From: Granulicoccus phenolivorans DSM 17626 = NBRC 107789 = JCM 15570
GTDB taxonomy: Bacteria > Actinomycetota > Actinomycetes > Propionibacteriales > Propionibacteriaceae
Length of the DNA: 64,000 nucleotides
Direction: 5' to 3'
NCBI RefSeq assembly: GCF_000423085.1
Contig: NZ_AUHH01000012.1
Coordinates: 37,688 to 101,687, forward strand
In this document: positions 8,047 to 17,246 of the stretch, piece after piece
How positions within the stretch are numbered: position 1 is the first letter of the stretch
Layout of the letters: each line of letters opens with the position of its first letter
Made by a program: the position numbers and the translations under genes
The notes under the pieces: generated by a model
What the model saw: only the letters and a program-made list of their open reading frames with translations
What the model was told of the DNA's origin: nothing
The model's database searches: none

Positions 8047-9573
8047 ATGGCATTTTCCCGAACCGTCAAGACGGCCGCGGTCGCCCTGGTGGCCGCCGTC
8101 GCGCTGGCGGGATGTGGCACCGATCCCAGTCAGGGCGCCAAGGGCAGCAACCCCAGTCAGAGCAAGGATGCCCCGCCCCCGCCGCCGGAGTTCTCCCGGG
8201 TCGACGGGGGAAATGTCTCCGGTCTGACCACCGTAACGTATACCGACGATGAGAAGAAGATTCGCGCGGAAGTGCCCGAGATCGGCCCCGCGCGCACGCT
8301 GACCAGCGCCATGGAAGTCCTGCGCGAGCGTTCGCTGCGCAACTCCGCCCACGAGGGCGCCACCGAGACCAACGTCGGCTGGCAGCTCATCGCGTCCTCC
8401 CCGAACGCGGTCGGGATGGAGGTGACGTACTCCTACGTCAAGGACGGCGCCAAGACCGAGATGCCGATGGTCGTCTGGTACGACACCGAGGCCAAGCGCG
8501 TCTACTCCTCGCCGATCCTGATCGATGCCAAGCAGTGGGGCGCGTTCAAGAAGATCGTCGCCAACGCGACCGAGTCGGACAAGTCGATCGACCCGACCAA
8601 GCTGTCCCAGGCGCTGGACTCCAACGCCGCGCCGGAAGGCAACGGGCCCGCGCTCGGGTTCGACTCCAACGGCGACATGATCGCCCGGTTCCCCTCCGGT
8701 GCGCTGAAGACCGAAGCGGTCGACCTGCGGATCCCGGGTCGGCAGGTGCAGCCGGTGCTGTCGGCGTACGGCAAGCAGGCCCTGGACGCCACCACCGGAC
8801 CGTCGGCGTTCAACGGCACCGCAAAGCCGGCCGAGTCGGCCAGCCCGACCCCGGCCAGCACCGCCAGCGGCGCCAGCAGCGACCCCAACCAGGTGCCGCG
8901 GCCGTCGACCGCGGTCGGCGTGGACTGCACCAAGGTGAAGTGTGTGGCCCTGACCTTCGACGACGGCCCCGGTGACGGGACGCCCAAGGTGGTCGACGCC
9001 TTCGTCAAGGAGAACTCCGGCGCCACCTTCTTCATGATCGGGCAGAGCCTGCAGGCCAACAAGGCCATCGGCAAGAACTCCGCCAGCTCGGGCATGGAGA
9101 TGGCCGCGCACAGCTGGACCCACCCCGACCTGGCCCGGATCTCCCCGGACAAGCTGAACACCGAGGTCACCAAGACCTCCGCGCAGATGAATGACATCTT
9201 CGGCCGCAAGCCGATGCTGGTCCGTCCGCCGTTCGGCTCGCACAACGACCGCGTCGACAAGGTCATCGGCGACGACGGTGCATCGGTCATGCAGTGGAGC
9301 GTGGACACCCTCGACTGGCAGACCAAGTCGACCCCGAAGACCGAGGCCTCGGCGCTGGGGGCCGGCAGCAAGGGCGGGGAGATCGTGCTGATGCACGACA
9401 TCCACCCGACCACCGTGGACGCCGTGCCGGCGATCGTGAAGGGCATGAAGGACAAGGGCGTACGGATGGTCACCCTGTCCGAACTCAGCCTGAACTCCGG
9501 GACCTACGAGGCCGGGCACGGCTACTGCCTGACCACCGCGGAGAAGCAGACCGGCTTCGCCTGCAAGGGCTGA
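8047..9573 (+). CDS. Lipoprotein polysaccharide deacetylase (PdaC-like)
   Basis: 508 residues. A signal peptide with lipobox LAGC (Cys23) predicts a lipid-anchored extracellular protein. A Ser/Pro/Gly linker follows, then a central domain (about 60-245) like the RsiV/DUF3298 region of PdaC, then another linker. The NodB deacetylase domain starts near 298: TFDDGP (metal Asp and catalytic Asp), HSWTH at about 355 (zinc His pair), RPPFGSHN at about 393 and LMHDI at about 449. It probably removes acetyl groups from peptidoglycan sugars. The start has AGGAGGAATTC upstream. It interrupts the usual trmD-rplS order together with sdhCAB. Confidence 0.9.
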   Translation: MAFSRTVKTAAVALVAAVALAGCGTDPSQGAKGSNPSQSKDAPPPPPEFSRVDGGNVSGLTTVTYTDDEKKIRAEVPEIGPARTLTSAMEVLRERSLRNSAHEGATETNVGWQLIASSPNAVGMEVTYSYVKDGAKTEMPMVVWYDTEAKRVYSSPILIDAKQWGAFKKIVANATESDKSIDPTKLSQALDSNAAPEGNGPALGFDSNGDMIARFPSGALKTEAVDLRIPGRQVQPVLSAYGKQALDATTGPSAFNGTAKPAESASPTPASTASGASSDPNQVPRPSTAVGVDCTKVKCVALTFDDGPGDGTPKVVDAFVKENSGATFFMIGQSLQANKAIGKNSASSGMEMAAHSWTHPDLARISPDKLNTEVTKTSAQMNDIFGRKPMLVRPPFGSHNDRVDKVIGDDGASVMQWSVDTLDWQTKSTPKTEASALGAGSKGGEIVLMHDIHPTTVDAVPAIVKGMKDKGVRMVTLSELSLNSGTYEAGHGYCLTTAEKQTGFACKG

Positions 9574-9591
9574 TCGCCGCCTGACCACGAC

Positions 9592-9663
9592 GGCGGAAAC
9601 GCCGACGACGGGGTGTCGATACTTCGGGAAACCGGAGCATCGACACCCCGTCCCATTTCCGCC
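9592..9663 (+). terminator. Strong stem-loop after the deacetylase gene
   Basis: GACGGGGTGTCGAT (9607-9620) pairs perfectly with ATCGACACCCCGTC (9639-9652). An outer pair, GGCGGAAA and TTTCCGCC, closes the structure, and TTT follows in the right outer arm. It separates the deacetylase gene from sdhC. Confidence 0.8.
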
Positions 9664-9774
9664 AAAGTCACGGTTTGGCAACAAGACTCCCAGTGGGACC
9701 ACGATTGCCCGGCGCAGGCTGTGAACTCACTCACAAGATTCGAACAGTCTCCAGAAATCGTCGGTACAGGGGCA

Positions 9775-9780
9775 TAGGGT
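9775..9780 (+). promoter_or_regulatory. -10 element of a leaderless sdhC transcript
   Basis: TAGGGT lies seven bases before GTG 9788, matching the leaderless arrangement seen at many genes here. The -35 region is weak. Confidence 0.5.
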
Positions 9781-9787
9781 GTCCTCC

Positions 9788-10549
9788 GTGGCGACATCAT
9801 CTCTTACCGTGAAGCAGCGAGCAGGCCGCTCGACTGTCGCGCTGAAAGTCTGGATGGCTTGCAGCGGACTGGTCATGGTCCTGTACTTGCTTGCGCATAT
9901 GTACGGCAACCTCAAGATCATCGCAGGGCCGGAGGCGTTCAATCATTACGCCCACTACCTGCGGGTGATCCTCGAACCGCTGCTGCCGGAGTCGGGACTG
10001 CTGTGGATTATCCGCGTGGTCCTCCTGGTGGCGGTGCTGATCCATATCTACTGCGGCATGACCCTGTGGGCCCGCGACCGCAAGGCGGTCGGCGGCGGCA
10101 CCCGTTATGCCGTGAAGAAGAACGTGCAGCGCACCGGTGCGTCGTTCACCATGCGCTGGGGCGGCATCGCGATCGCCCTGTTCGTGATCTTCCACCTGTT
10201 CAACTTCACCTTCAAGGCCGGCGATCGGACGCAGACGCCGACGATCGCCAACACCGCCGGCAACTACGACCTGATGTATCGCCTGAGCACCGGTGAGATG
10301 GTCCCCAACGCGTACCAGATGGTGCACAACAGCTTCGAGCAGTGGTGGCTGGTGCTGATCTACTTCCTCGCGCTGATCGCGGTTGGGCTGCACCTGCGCC
10401 ACGGCGTGTGGAGCGCCTTCGCCACCCTCGGGGCCAACACCAGCCCGAACGTGCGCCGCAACTGGAACATCGTGGCCTGGATCGTGCTCCTGGTCATCGT
10501 TGTGGGCTTCATGGTGCCGCCGGTCGCGATTCTGCTGGGAGTGATCTGA
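9788..10549 (+). CDS. sdhC: Succinate dehydrogenase cytochrome b subunit
   Basis: 253 residues with five membrane spans (about 19-42, 71-93, 123-144, 182-203 and 225-249). His residues in or near these helices ([28 protein letters not shown]) are candidate haem b ligands. This is the single fused anchor of type-B enzymes that use menaquinone, so no sdhD is expected. GTG 9788 is chosen because TAGGGT lies seven bases before it; the upstream GTG 9779 overlaps that element and is possible only if the promoter lies elsewhere. First gene of sdhCAB. Confidence 0.93.
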   Translation: MATSSLTVKQRAGRSTVALKVWMACSGLVMVLYLLAHMYGNLKIIAGPEAFNHYAHYLRVILEPLLPESGLLWIIRVVLLVAVLIHIYCGMTLWARDRKAVGGGTRYAVKKNVQRTGASFTMRWGGIAIALFVIFHLFNFTFKAGDRTQTPTIANTAGNYDLMYRLSTGEMVPNAYQMVHNSFEQWWLVLIYFLALIAVGLHLRHGVWSAFATLGANTSPNVRRNWNIVAWIVLLVIVVGFMVPPVAILLGVI

Positions 10550-10550
10550 C

Positions 10551-12533
10551 ATGACCGAAACCATTTCTCCGGACGCCGACGCGTTGTACACCGAGGGCGA
10601 TTCCCTCCGCGATGACACCGCCCCCGCCGCGCCGCACATCAAGGACAAGTGGAGCGAGTGGAAGGCGTCGGCCAAGCTGGTCAACCCGGCCAACCGCCGC
10701 AAGATCAAGGTGATCATCGTCGGCACCGGCCTGGCCGGTGGCGCCGCCGCCGCGACCCTGGGTGAGCAGGGCTACCAGGTGGAGTCCTTCTGCTACCAGG
10801 ACTCCCCGCGCCGCGCCCACTCGATCGCCGCGCAGGGTGGCATCAACGCCGCCAAGAACTACCGCAACGACGGTGACTCGGTGCACCGGCTGTTCTACGA
10901 CACCGTCAAGGGCGGCGACTACCGCTCGCGCGAGACGAACGTGTACCGCCTGGCCGAGGTGTCGGCGAACATCATCGACCAGTGTGTCGCCCAGGGCGTC
11001 CCGTTCGCCCGGGAGTACGGCGGTCTGCTCGACAACCGCTCCTTCGGTGGGGTGCAGGTCTCGCGTACCTTCTACGCCCGGGGCCAGACCGGTCAGCAGT
11101 TGCTGATCGGTGCGTACCAGGCGCTGGAGCGGCAGATCGCGGCCGGCACGGTCACCATGCACACCCGCCACGAGATGCTCGAACTGATCCTGGTCGAGGG
11201 TCGGGCCCGCGGCATCGTCACCCGGGACATGGTCAGCGGCAAGATCCAGTCGCACATCGCCGACGCGGTGGTGCTGGCCTCCGGTGGCTACAGCAACGTG
11301 TTCTTCCTGTCCACCTCCGCGGTGGGCGCGAACGCGACCGCCGCCTGGCGCGCGCACCGCAAGGGGGCCTACTTCGGCAACCCGTGCTACACGCAGATCC
11401 ACCCCACCTGTATCCCGGTGCACGGTGAGCATCAGTCGAAGCTGACCCTGATGTCGGAGTCGCTGCGCAACGACGGCCGGATCTGGGTTCCCAAGCGGGC
11501 CGAGGACTGCGACAAGGATCCGAACACGATCCCCGAGGAGGACCGCGACTACTACCTGGAGCGGATCTACCCGTCCTTCGGCAACCTGGTGCCGCGCGAC
11601 ATCGCGTCCCGGCAGGCCAAGAACATGTGTGACGAGGGCCGCGGTGTTGGTCCGGAGGTCGCCGGTCAGGGCCGTCGCGGGGTGTACCTGGACTTCGCCG
11701 AGGCGATCCAGCGGCTGGGTCGCAAGGCGGTCGAGGCCAAGTACGGCAACCTGTTCGACATGTACGCCCAGATCACCGCGGAGGACCCCTACACCTCCCC
11801 GATGCGGATCTACCCGGCGGTGCACTACACCATGGGCGGGCTGTGGGTCGACTACGAGCTGATGAGCAACCTGGACGGGCTGTTCGTCGCCGGTGAGGCG
11901 AACTTCGCCGACCAGGGCGCGAACCGCCTGGGCGCCTCCGCGCTGATGCAGGGCCTGGCCGACGGCTACTTCGTGCTGCCGTCGACGCTGCCGAACTACC
12001 TGGCCAAGGTCGGGCACAGCGAGGTCGCCGCGGATCACCCCGAGGTCGTCGCGGCCGAGCAGGAGGTCCGGGATCGGGTCACCAAGCTGCTGTCGATCAA
12101 GGGCTCGCGTACCGTCGACTCCATCCACAAGGAACTCGGCCACATCATGTGGGAGTACTGCGGCATGGAGCGCACCGAGGAGGGCCTGCGCAAGGCGATC
12201 GGGATGATCCGGGACCTGCGCGAGGTGTTCTGGAACGACGTCAACGTCACCGGGGAGGCCGAGGAGCTGAACCAGGCGCTGGAGCGCGCCGGACGCGTGG
12301 CGGACTTCCTGGAACTCGGTGAGCTCATGTGCATCGACGCCCTGCACCGCCGGGAGTCCTGTGGCGGCCACTTCCGGGCCGAGTCGCAGACCCCCGACGG
12401 CGAGGCGCTGCGTCACGACGACCAGTTCCTCTACTCCGCGGCGTGGGAGTTCGGCGGCGCGGGCAAGCCCGTGCTGCACAAGGAGCCGCTGGAGTACCAC
12501 TACATCGAACTGAAGCAGAGGGATTACAAGTGA
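10551..12533 (+). CDS. sdhA: Succinate dehydrogenase flavoprotein subunit
   Basis: 660 residues. FAD is bound by [14 protein letters not shown] and joined covalently to the His in [11 protein letters not shown] (His90). Further signatures are [37 protein letters not shown] and the C-terminal CGGHFRAE. It oxidises succinate to fumarate in the TCA cycle and passes electrons to SdhB. The ATG is one base after the sdhC stop. The N-terminal extension of about 45 residues is typical of the type-B Gram-positive form. Confidence 0.97.
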   Translation: MTETISPDADALYTEGDSLRDDTAPAAPHIKDKWSEWKASAKLVNPANRRKIKVIIVGTGLAGGAAAATLGEQGYQVESFCYQDSPRRAHSIAAQGGINAAKNYRNDGDSVHRLFYDTVKGGDYRSRETNVYRLAEVSANIIDQCVAQGVPFAREYGGLLDNRSFGGVQVSRTFYARGQTGQQLLIGAYQALERQIAAGTVTMHTRHEMLELILVEGRARGIVTRDMVSGKIQSHIADAVVLASGGYSNVFFLSTSAVGANATAAWRAHRKGAYFGNPCYTQIHPTCIPVHGEHQSKLTLMSESLRNDGRIWVPKRAEDCDKDPNTIPEEDRDYYLERIYPSFGNLVPRDIASRQAKNMCDEGRGVGPEVAGQGRRGVYLDFAEAIQRLGRKAVEAKYGNLFDMYAQITAEDPYTSPMRIYPAVHYTMGGLWVDYELMSNLDGLFVAGEANFADQGANRLGASALMQGLADGYFVLPSTLPNYLAKVGHSEVAADHPEVVAAEQEVRDRVTKLLSIKGSRTVDSIHKELGHIMWEYCGMERTEEGLRKAIGMIRDLREVFWNDVNVTGEAEELNQALERAGRVADFLELGELMCIDALHRRESCGGHFRAESQTPDGEALRHDDQFLYSAAWEFGGAGKPVLHKEPLEYHYIELKQRDYK

Positions 12534-13285
12534 AGATGACCCTGCGCATCTGGCGCCAGAAGAATTCCAATGCGGTCGGCAAGCTGGAGAGCTACGTGAT
12601 CGACGGTGTCACCCAGGAGATGTCGTTCCTGGAGATGCTGGACGTCCTGAACGAGGACCTGACGGCCAAGGGCATCGATCCGGTGGCGTTCGACTCCGAT
12701 TGCCGCGAGGGCATCTGCGGTATGTGCGGTGTGGTGATCAACGGCGTCCCGCACGGGCGTGGTGAGACCACCTACCAGACGACCACCTGTCAGCTGCACA
12801 TGCGTGAGTTCCGCGACGGGGACACCATCACCATCGAGCCGTGGAAGGCCGAACCCTTCCCGGTGCTGCGTGACCTGGTCGTCGACCGGTCCGCGTTCGA
12901 CCGGATCATCCAGGCCGGCGGCTACATCTCCGCCCCGACCGGGACCGCGCCGGACGCGCACGCCACCCCGGTGAACAAGGCCGACGCGGACATCGCGTTC
13001 GACAACGCCGTGTGCATCGGCTGCGGCGCCTGCGTCGCGGCGTGCCCCAACGGTTCGGCGATGCTGTTCACCGCGGCCAAGGTCTCGCACCTGGGGCTCC
13101 TGCCGCAGGGCCAGCCGGAGCGCTGGACCCGAGTGCTCGGCATGGTGGACGCCCACGATGACGAGGGCTTCGGCAACTGCACCAACATCGGTGAGTGCAC
13201 CGCGGTCTGCCCGAAGGGCATCCCGCTGGAGAGCATCTCGCGGCTCAACCGCGACCTGCTCACCGGCCTGCGCAAGGTCAAGTGA
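12530..13285 (+). CDS. sdhB: Succinate dehydrogenase iron-sulfur subunit
   Basis: 251 residues. The 2Fe-2S site is CREGICGMC with a fourth Cys in TTTCQL. The 4Fe-4S and 3Fe-4S clusters are bound by [12 protein letters not shown] and [19 protein letters not shown] 12530 overlaps the sdhA stop by 4 bp; an ATG two codons later is the alternative start. It carries electrons from SdhA to the quinone site in SdhC. A perfect terminator hairpin follows. Confidence 0.96.
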   Translation: MKMTLRIWRQKNSNAVGKLESYVIDGVTQEMSFLEMLDVLNEDLTAKGIDPVAFDSDCREGICGMCGVVINGVPHGRGETTYQTTTCQLHMREFRDGDTITIEPWKAEPFPVLRDLVVDRSAFDRIIQAGGYISAPTGTAPDAHATPVNKADADIAFDNAVCIGCGACVAACPNGSAMLFTAAKVSHLGLLPQGQPERWTRVLGMVDAHDDEGFGNCTNIGECTAVCPKGIPLESISRLNRDLLTGLRKVK

Positions 13286-13303
13286 TCCGTTAGCCACACG
13301 CCG

Positions 13304-13334
13304 CGGCCCGGCTCCCGTCTCGGGAGCCGGGCCG
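13304..13334 (+). terminator. Intrinsic terminator of sdhCAB
   Basis: A perfect 14-bp GC-rich stem (CGGCCCGGCTCCCG / CGGGAGCCGGGCCG) with loop TCT is followed by TTGCGTTTGTT. Confidence 0.9.
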
Positions 13335-13380
13335 TTGCGTTTGTTCCGGGCGCGGACGTCGCGGTGGGGCGGGTCGGTGG

Positions 13381-14073
13381 TCAGGACCGCAGTTGGGTGG
13401 CCAGGCCGGGGACCGCGCGTACCATCGGATGCTGATCGTTGTCGGGGAGCGGCGAGGCGTTGGTGTGGGTGGTGACCCAGGCGAGTCGGTCGCCGCTGCG
13501 GATCACCGCGGTGGACTCCAGGGTGGCACCCTCGACGGTCCAGGCCCAGTCGTCCACGGTGGCGGTGCCCTCGGGGATCGTCACCGGGTGGGCCTTCACA
13601 CTGTGGGTGGCGTTCTTGATCCCGTTGCTCTCCAGGGTTTGGGCGCAGTCGGCCAGCCAGCCGGCGAGGGTCTGCTGCGCCATGTCGGCGACCGTGGGAT
13701 CGGAGAAGCTCAGGACCACCGCGGCCGCGGTGTCCCGGTTCTTGGTGAAGGTGCGGACCTGGATCGAGTTCGCCCCAGTGGACTCGAACTTGTTCTGCTG
13801 GCAGGCCGAGACCGGGGCAGAGCCGGAGCCGGCGAAGGTCTCGCCGTCCTGCCAGCCGCCGCCGGGCAGTTGCTGCCCGGTGGGCAACTGCCGGGCCGAG
13901 ACCGCCCCGGGCGGGGGTGCGGTGCTCGGGTCGGGGCTGGGTTCGGCGCTGTGCGGCGACAGGTCCGGGGTCGGCGGCGTATCCTGGCCGCTCGGCCCGG
14001 AGGTGCATCCGCTCAGCGCGACAGCGCCGATCAGCACGGCCCCGGCGAGGGAGATCATCGGTGTGTTCGGCAT
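13381..14073 (-). CDS. Putative lipoprotein, PknH-sensor-like domain
   Basis: 230 residues. The signal peptide ends in lipobox LSGC, followed by a Pro/Ser-rich linker (about 25-65). The folded part has cysteines in SACQQNK and LADCAQTL, and the overall pattern resembles the extracellular PknH-type sensor domain found in actinobacterial lipoproteins. ATG 14073 is chosen because the signal peptide begins there; the frame stays open further upstream without coding features. It is convergent with sdhB. The ligand is unknown and the family match is by impression only. Confidence 0.7.
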   Translation of the reverse strand: MPNTPMISLAGAVLIGAVALSGCTSGPSGQDTPPTPDLSPHSAEPSPDPSTAPPPGAVSARQLPTGQQLPGGGWQDGETFAGSGSAPVSACQQNKFESTGANSIQVRTFTKNRDTAAAVVLSFSDPTVADMAQQTLAGWLADCAQTLESNGIKNATHSVKAHPVTIPEGTATVDDWAWTVEGATLESTAVIRSGDRLAWVTTHTNASPLPDNDQHPMVRAVPGLATQLRS

Positions 14074-14269
14074 GGCCCGAGCGTACGGGGTCCGGCGTAC
14101 GCGGCGGGCGCCCCGGGGCGGAACCGGCACATTTCGCAATCGGCGGCCGGCTGTGGCAAAATATTCAGCTGTTGCTCTGCCGCGGCTCCTGCCACGGGGG
14201 GATCGTCCGCGCGGAGCACTCCCGAACAGACTTTCACCTGGTGACCTGTGGCACCGGCAAGGATGAATC

Positions 14270-14620
14270 ATGAGCAACCTGATCAACGCCGTGAACGCGG
14301 CCTCCCTGCGCAGCGACATCCCGGAGTTCCGCGTCGGCGACTCCGTCAAGGTGCACGTCAAGGTGATCGAGGGCAACCGCTCCCGTGTCCAGGTCTTCGC
14401 CGGTGTGGTGATCTCGCGTACCGGTGGCGGTGTCCAGGAATCCTTCACCGTCCGCAAGGTCAGCTTCGGCACCGGCGTGGAGCGTACCTTCCCGCTGCAC
14501 AGCCCGATCATCGACAAGATCGAGGTCGACCGCCACGGTGACGTGCGTCGCGCGAAGCTGTACTACCTGCGTGGCCTGCACGGCAAGGCTGCCAAGATCA
14601 AGGAGAAGCGCTTCAACTGA
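14270..14620 (+). CDS. rplS: 50S ribosomal protein bL19
   Basis: 116 residues. Canonical bL19 features are [29 protein letters not shown] and [19 protein letters not shown]. It lies at the 30S-50S interface. ATG 14270 follows GGCAAGGATGAATC. The AT-rich stretch near 14157-14166 (CAAAATATTC) probably holds its promoter. A terminator hairpin follows 15 bases after the stop. Confidence 0.97.
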   Translation: MSNLINAVNAASLRSDIPEFRVGDSVKVHVKVIEGNRSRVQVFAGVVISRTGGGVQESFTVRKVSFGTGVERTFPLHSPIIDKIEVDRHGDVRRAKLYYLRGLHGKAAKIKEKRFN

Positions 14621-14635
14621 GCGCCTCGAACCCAC

Positions 14636-14661
14636 CAGGGCCCCGCTTCGGCGGGGCCCTG
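14636..14661 (+). terminator. Intrinsic terminator of rplS
   Basis: CAGGGCCCCGC-TTCG-GCGGGGCCCTG is an 11-bp perfect stem with a stable TTCG tetraloop. A short T-containing tail, CTGCGTTTC, follows. Confidence 0.9.
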
Positions 14662-14856
14662 CTGCGTTTCCGGGCGGATTCGTGACTGCGACGAGCGGGC
14701 TCTGGCGGCCCACTCGGGCCGCGAGACCGGCCCGGCCCGGGAGCTTCCCCGGGCAGACTGGGAGCAGGACTTTTGTCGAGACCTCCCGATGACGCATGAT
14801 GGGCGGGCGATGCAGGCGGAGGTCCTGCCGGGTGGTCGTGCGCGAGAGGGGTGTGG

Positions 14857-16452
14857 GTGAGCCAGCGGTCGGACGGCACTTGGCCCGGATACGGCGAGTG
14901 GGACACGCCGCAGCCGGAGTCCACCGGGTCGCCGCAGGAGCCCCGGGCCGCGCACCCGTTCCGTCCCGAAGCAGTCGACCAGACCACGGCCCGGGACGAG
15001 GAGATCACCAACGCTCGCGGGATGCCGCCGGTGCCACCGAGCGACACCGAGACCACCCTCGTCCGGGAACCCGCCGATGACCGGACGCTGCCGGCCGCTG
15101 GGACCCGGTTGCCGCATGCCGCGCCCGGCTGGACAGTGGCGGACGCCACCCTGCCGCCGCCGCCCGGAGTGGGGTCGGCCGAGCCGGGGACTGCGGTCCC
15201 ACCCGACGAGCGTGGGGCAGGCCGGGGCGCCCCGATCGATCCGACCGCCGGCTGGGCACCGCCGGGGCAGCAGATTCCCGATCCGGGGCCGCCGACCGTG
15301 GTCCGGGGGGCACCGCCGATCGCCGAGCACGGCGTACCCGATCTTGGTGGTGGCTGGCATTCCGGGGCGTCCGGGATCACCCGGCCGACCTGGTACGAGC
15401 CCCGGGTCACCGATCAGCCGGCCAGCGCCCCCTCCGCGGCCGGAGTCGAGGCACCTCCGCCGCTGTCCGCGCCGCGGCAACCGACTCCGCCGGCGGCGCC
15501 CCGGCAACCGGCCCCGTCGCGTCCGGTCGGCCGGGTGGCCCCGCCGCCCGAGCCGGCCCCGCCCGAGCCGGCCCCGGCCGGGTCGGCTGCGTCCGGGGCG
15601 GCTGCGTCCGGGACGGCGCCGGTGCATGCGGAGGACCTGAGCGGCTGGCAGGGCTGGGTCGCCCGCCGGGTCCGGGACAACAAGCTCAACCAGCACGAGG
15701 ACCAGACGCCCGAGGAGGAGCCCCGAACCGCGGGCCAGAAGGTGCTCGGTGCCGCCAAGGAGATCGTCATCGTGGTGATTCTGGCCCTGATCGCCTCCGG
15801 GCTGTTCCGGGGCTTCGTGTACCAGGTCTTCGAGGTGCCGTCGGGTTCGATGGAGCTCACCCTGGCGATCGGGGACAAGATCGCGGTCCAGAAGTTCGGC
15901 GGGTACGAACGCGGTGACGTGGTTGTCTTCGAGGACGCCCACGGCTGGCTCGCCGACGGGGCGGCCGACAAGCCGCCGGACCCGGACCTGCTGCGGCAGG
16001 GGCTGGAGTTAGTCGGCCTCGCCGCGGACTCCGGGCAGGGGCATCTGGTGAAGCGGGTGATCGGCCTGCCGGGGGACCGGGTCACCTGCTGCGATGTCGC
16101 CGGCCGCGTCGAGGTGAACGGATATCCGCTGGATGAATCCTTCACCTACGCCGAGGAGCCCGCGGCCGGGCAGATTCCGTTCGAGGTGGTCGTCCCCGAG
16201 GATCGCCTGTTCGTCCTCGGGGACCATCGCAATGCCTCCGGCGATTCCCGCTGCCACCTCAACGGGGGCCAGCCGCGGGGGAACACCGCGTTCATCCCGC
16301 GCAGTCGGGTCACCGGCAAGGTGGTCATGATCGTGCTGCCGGTCAACCGATTCCAACGCCTGGCCCGACCGGCGACCTTCGATGCGATCCCGGCGGCCCA
16401 GCAACAGCCACCGCCGGAACCGGTCGTGACCGACCCGATCGGCGCGTGCTGA
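14857..16452 (+). CDS. lepB: Signal peptidase I with a long proline-rich cytoplasmic extension
   Basis: 531 residues. The catalytic part is C-terminal: a membrane segment at about 304-326, then VPSGSME with the nucleophile Ser331, and the general-base Lys399 in HLVKRVIGLPGD. GDHRNASGDSR is the conserved box E. The usual SMxPTL reads SMELTL here. The first 260 or so residues are a low-complexity Pro/Ala/Arg-rich region with no recognisable domain. GTG 14857 lies six bases after GAGAGGG, so the earlier GTG 14851 is less likely. The enzyme removes signal peptides of secreted proteins. It overlaps rnhB. Confidence 0.93.
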   Translation: MSQRSDGTWPGYGEWDTPQPESTGSPQEPRAAHPFRPEAVDQTTARDEEITNARGMPPVPPSDTETTLVREPADDRTLPAAGTRLPHAAPGWTVADATLPPPPGVGSAEPGTAVPPDERGAGRGAPIDPTAGWAPPGQQIPDPGPPTVVRGAPPIAEHGVPDLGGGWHSGASGITRPTWYEPRVTDQPASAPSAAGVEAPPPLSAPRQPTPPAAPRQPAPSRPVGRVAPPPEPAPPEPAPAGSAASGAAASGTAPVHAEDLSGWQGWVARRVRDNKLNQHEDQTPEEEPRTAGQKVLGAAKEIVIVVILALIASGLFRGFVYQVFEVPSGSMELTLAIGDKIAVQKFGGYERGDVVVFEDAHGWLADGAADKPPDPDLLRQGLELVGLAADSGQGHLVKRVIGLPGDRVTCCDVAGRVEVNGYPLDESFTYAEEPAAGQIPFEVVVPEDRLFVLGDHRNASGDSRCHLNGGQPRGNTAFIPRSRVTGKVVMIVLPVNRFQRLARPATFDAIPAAQQQPPPEPVVTDPIGAC

Positions 16453-17246
16453 GCGTGTCGGAGCAGGTGAAGACCGGACGGTTCATCGTCCGGCGGGATG
16501 CGGGGCTCTACGGCTATGAGCGGGCGCTCGGGCGGGCCGGGCTGTCCCCGGTGGCCGGCGCCGATGAGGCCGGCCGGGGGGCCAGCGCCGGGCCGCTGGT
16601 GGCTGCCGCGGTGATCCTGTCCGATGCGCCGGCGCGCCGGATCGCCGGGCTGCAGGATTCCAAACTGTTGACCGAAGCGACCCGGGAACGGTGTTACGCC
16701 GAGATTATGACCAAAGCGGTTGCCTGGTCGGTGGTCCGGATCGAAGCGGCCGAGTGTGACCGGCTGGGCATGCACGAGGCCGACATCCAGGGGCTGCGGC
16801 GGGCGCTGCTGCGACTGTCGGTGGCGCCGGCGTTCGTGCTCACCGACGGGTTCCCCGTCGACGGCACCGGTTCGCCCGGGCTCGCGGTCTGGAAGGGGGA
16901 CCGGGTCGCGGCCTGTGTCGCCGCCGCGTCGGTGGTCGCGAAGGTCACCCGGGACCGGATCATGACCCACGAACTCGCGCCGCAGTTTCCCGAGTACGCC
17001 TTCGAGGTGCACAAGGGGTATGAGACCCGGTTGCACCGCGAGCGCCTGAGCGAATACGGGCCCTCGGTCGAGCACCGGCGCCGATTCGCGTCCGTGCGGG
17101 AGGCGTACGAACAAGCATCGGGCGGAGCGAGGTCAGGCACAGCAGGACAGCAGCCGGATGTCGGTGGTGAAGGCCCGGGCGACGATGCGGATGCCTTCGG
17201 CCATGGTCAGGTAGGGGGCCCAGGCGTCGGCGACCTCGGTGATTGA
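16446..17246 (+). CDS. rnhB: Ribonuclease HII with an acquired C-terminal tail
   Basis: 266 residues as read. The RNase HII fold is clear: GADEAGRGASAGPLVAAAV with the first catalytic Asp-Glu pair, DSKLLTEATRE, and later VHKGYETRLH. It removes RNA from RNA-DNA hybrids. GTG 16446 overlaps the lepB stop; GTG 16455 is also possible. After VREAYEQASGG (about 17127) the reading frame continues about 38 Gly-rich residues, translated from the antisense strand of the merA 3' end. The two convergent genes overlap by 114 bp. The tail is probably a by-product of the merA insertion rather than an ancestral part. Confidence 0.9.
   Translation: MLSVSEQVKTGRFIVRRDAGLYGYERALGRAGLSPVAGADEAGRGASAGPLVAAAVILSDAPARRIAGLQDSKLLTEATRERCYAEIMTKAVAWSVVRIEAAECDRLGMHEADIQGLRRALLRLSVAPAFVLTDGFPVDGTGSPGLAVWKGDRVAACVAAASVVAKVTRDRIMTHELAPQFPEYAFEVHKGYETRLHRERLSEYGPSVEHRRRFASVREAYEQASGGARSGTAGQQPDVGGEGPGDDADAFGHGQVGGPGVGDLGD

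Noticed and set aside
12524..14008. Long antisense open frames over sdhB and similar GC-rich genes
   Set aside because: They mirror strong codon bias of the real genes and show no domain features; such shadows occur throughout the window.
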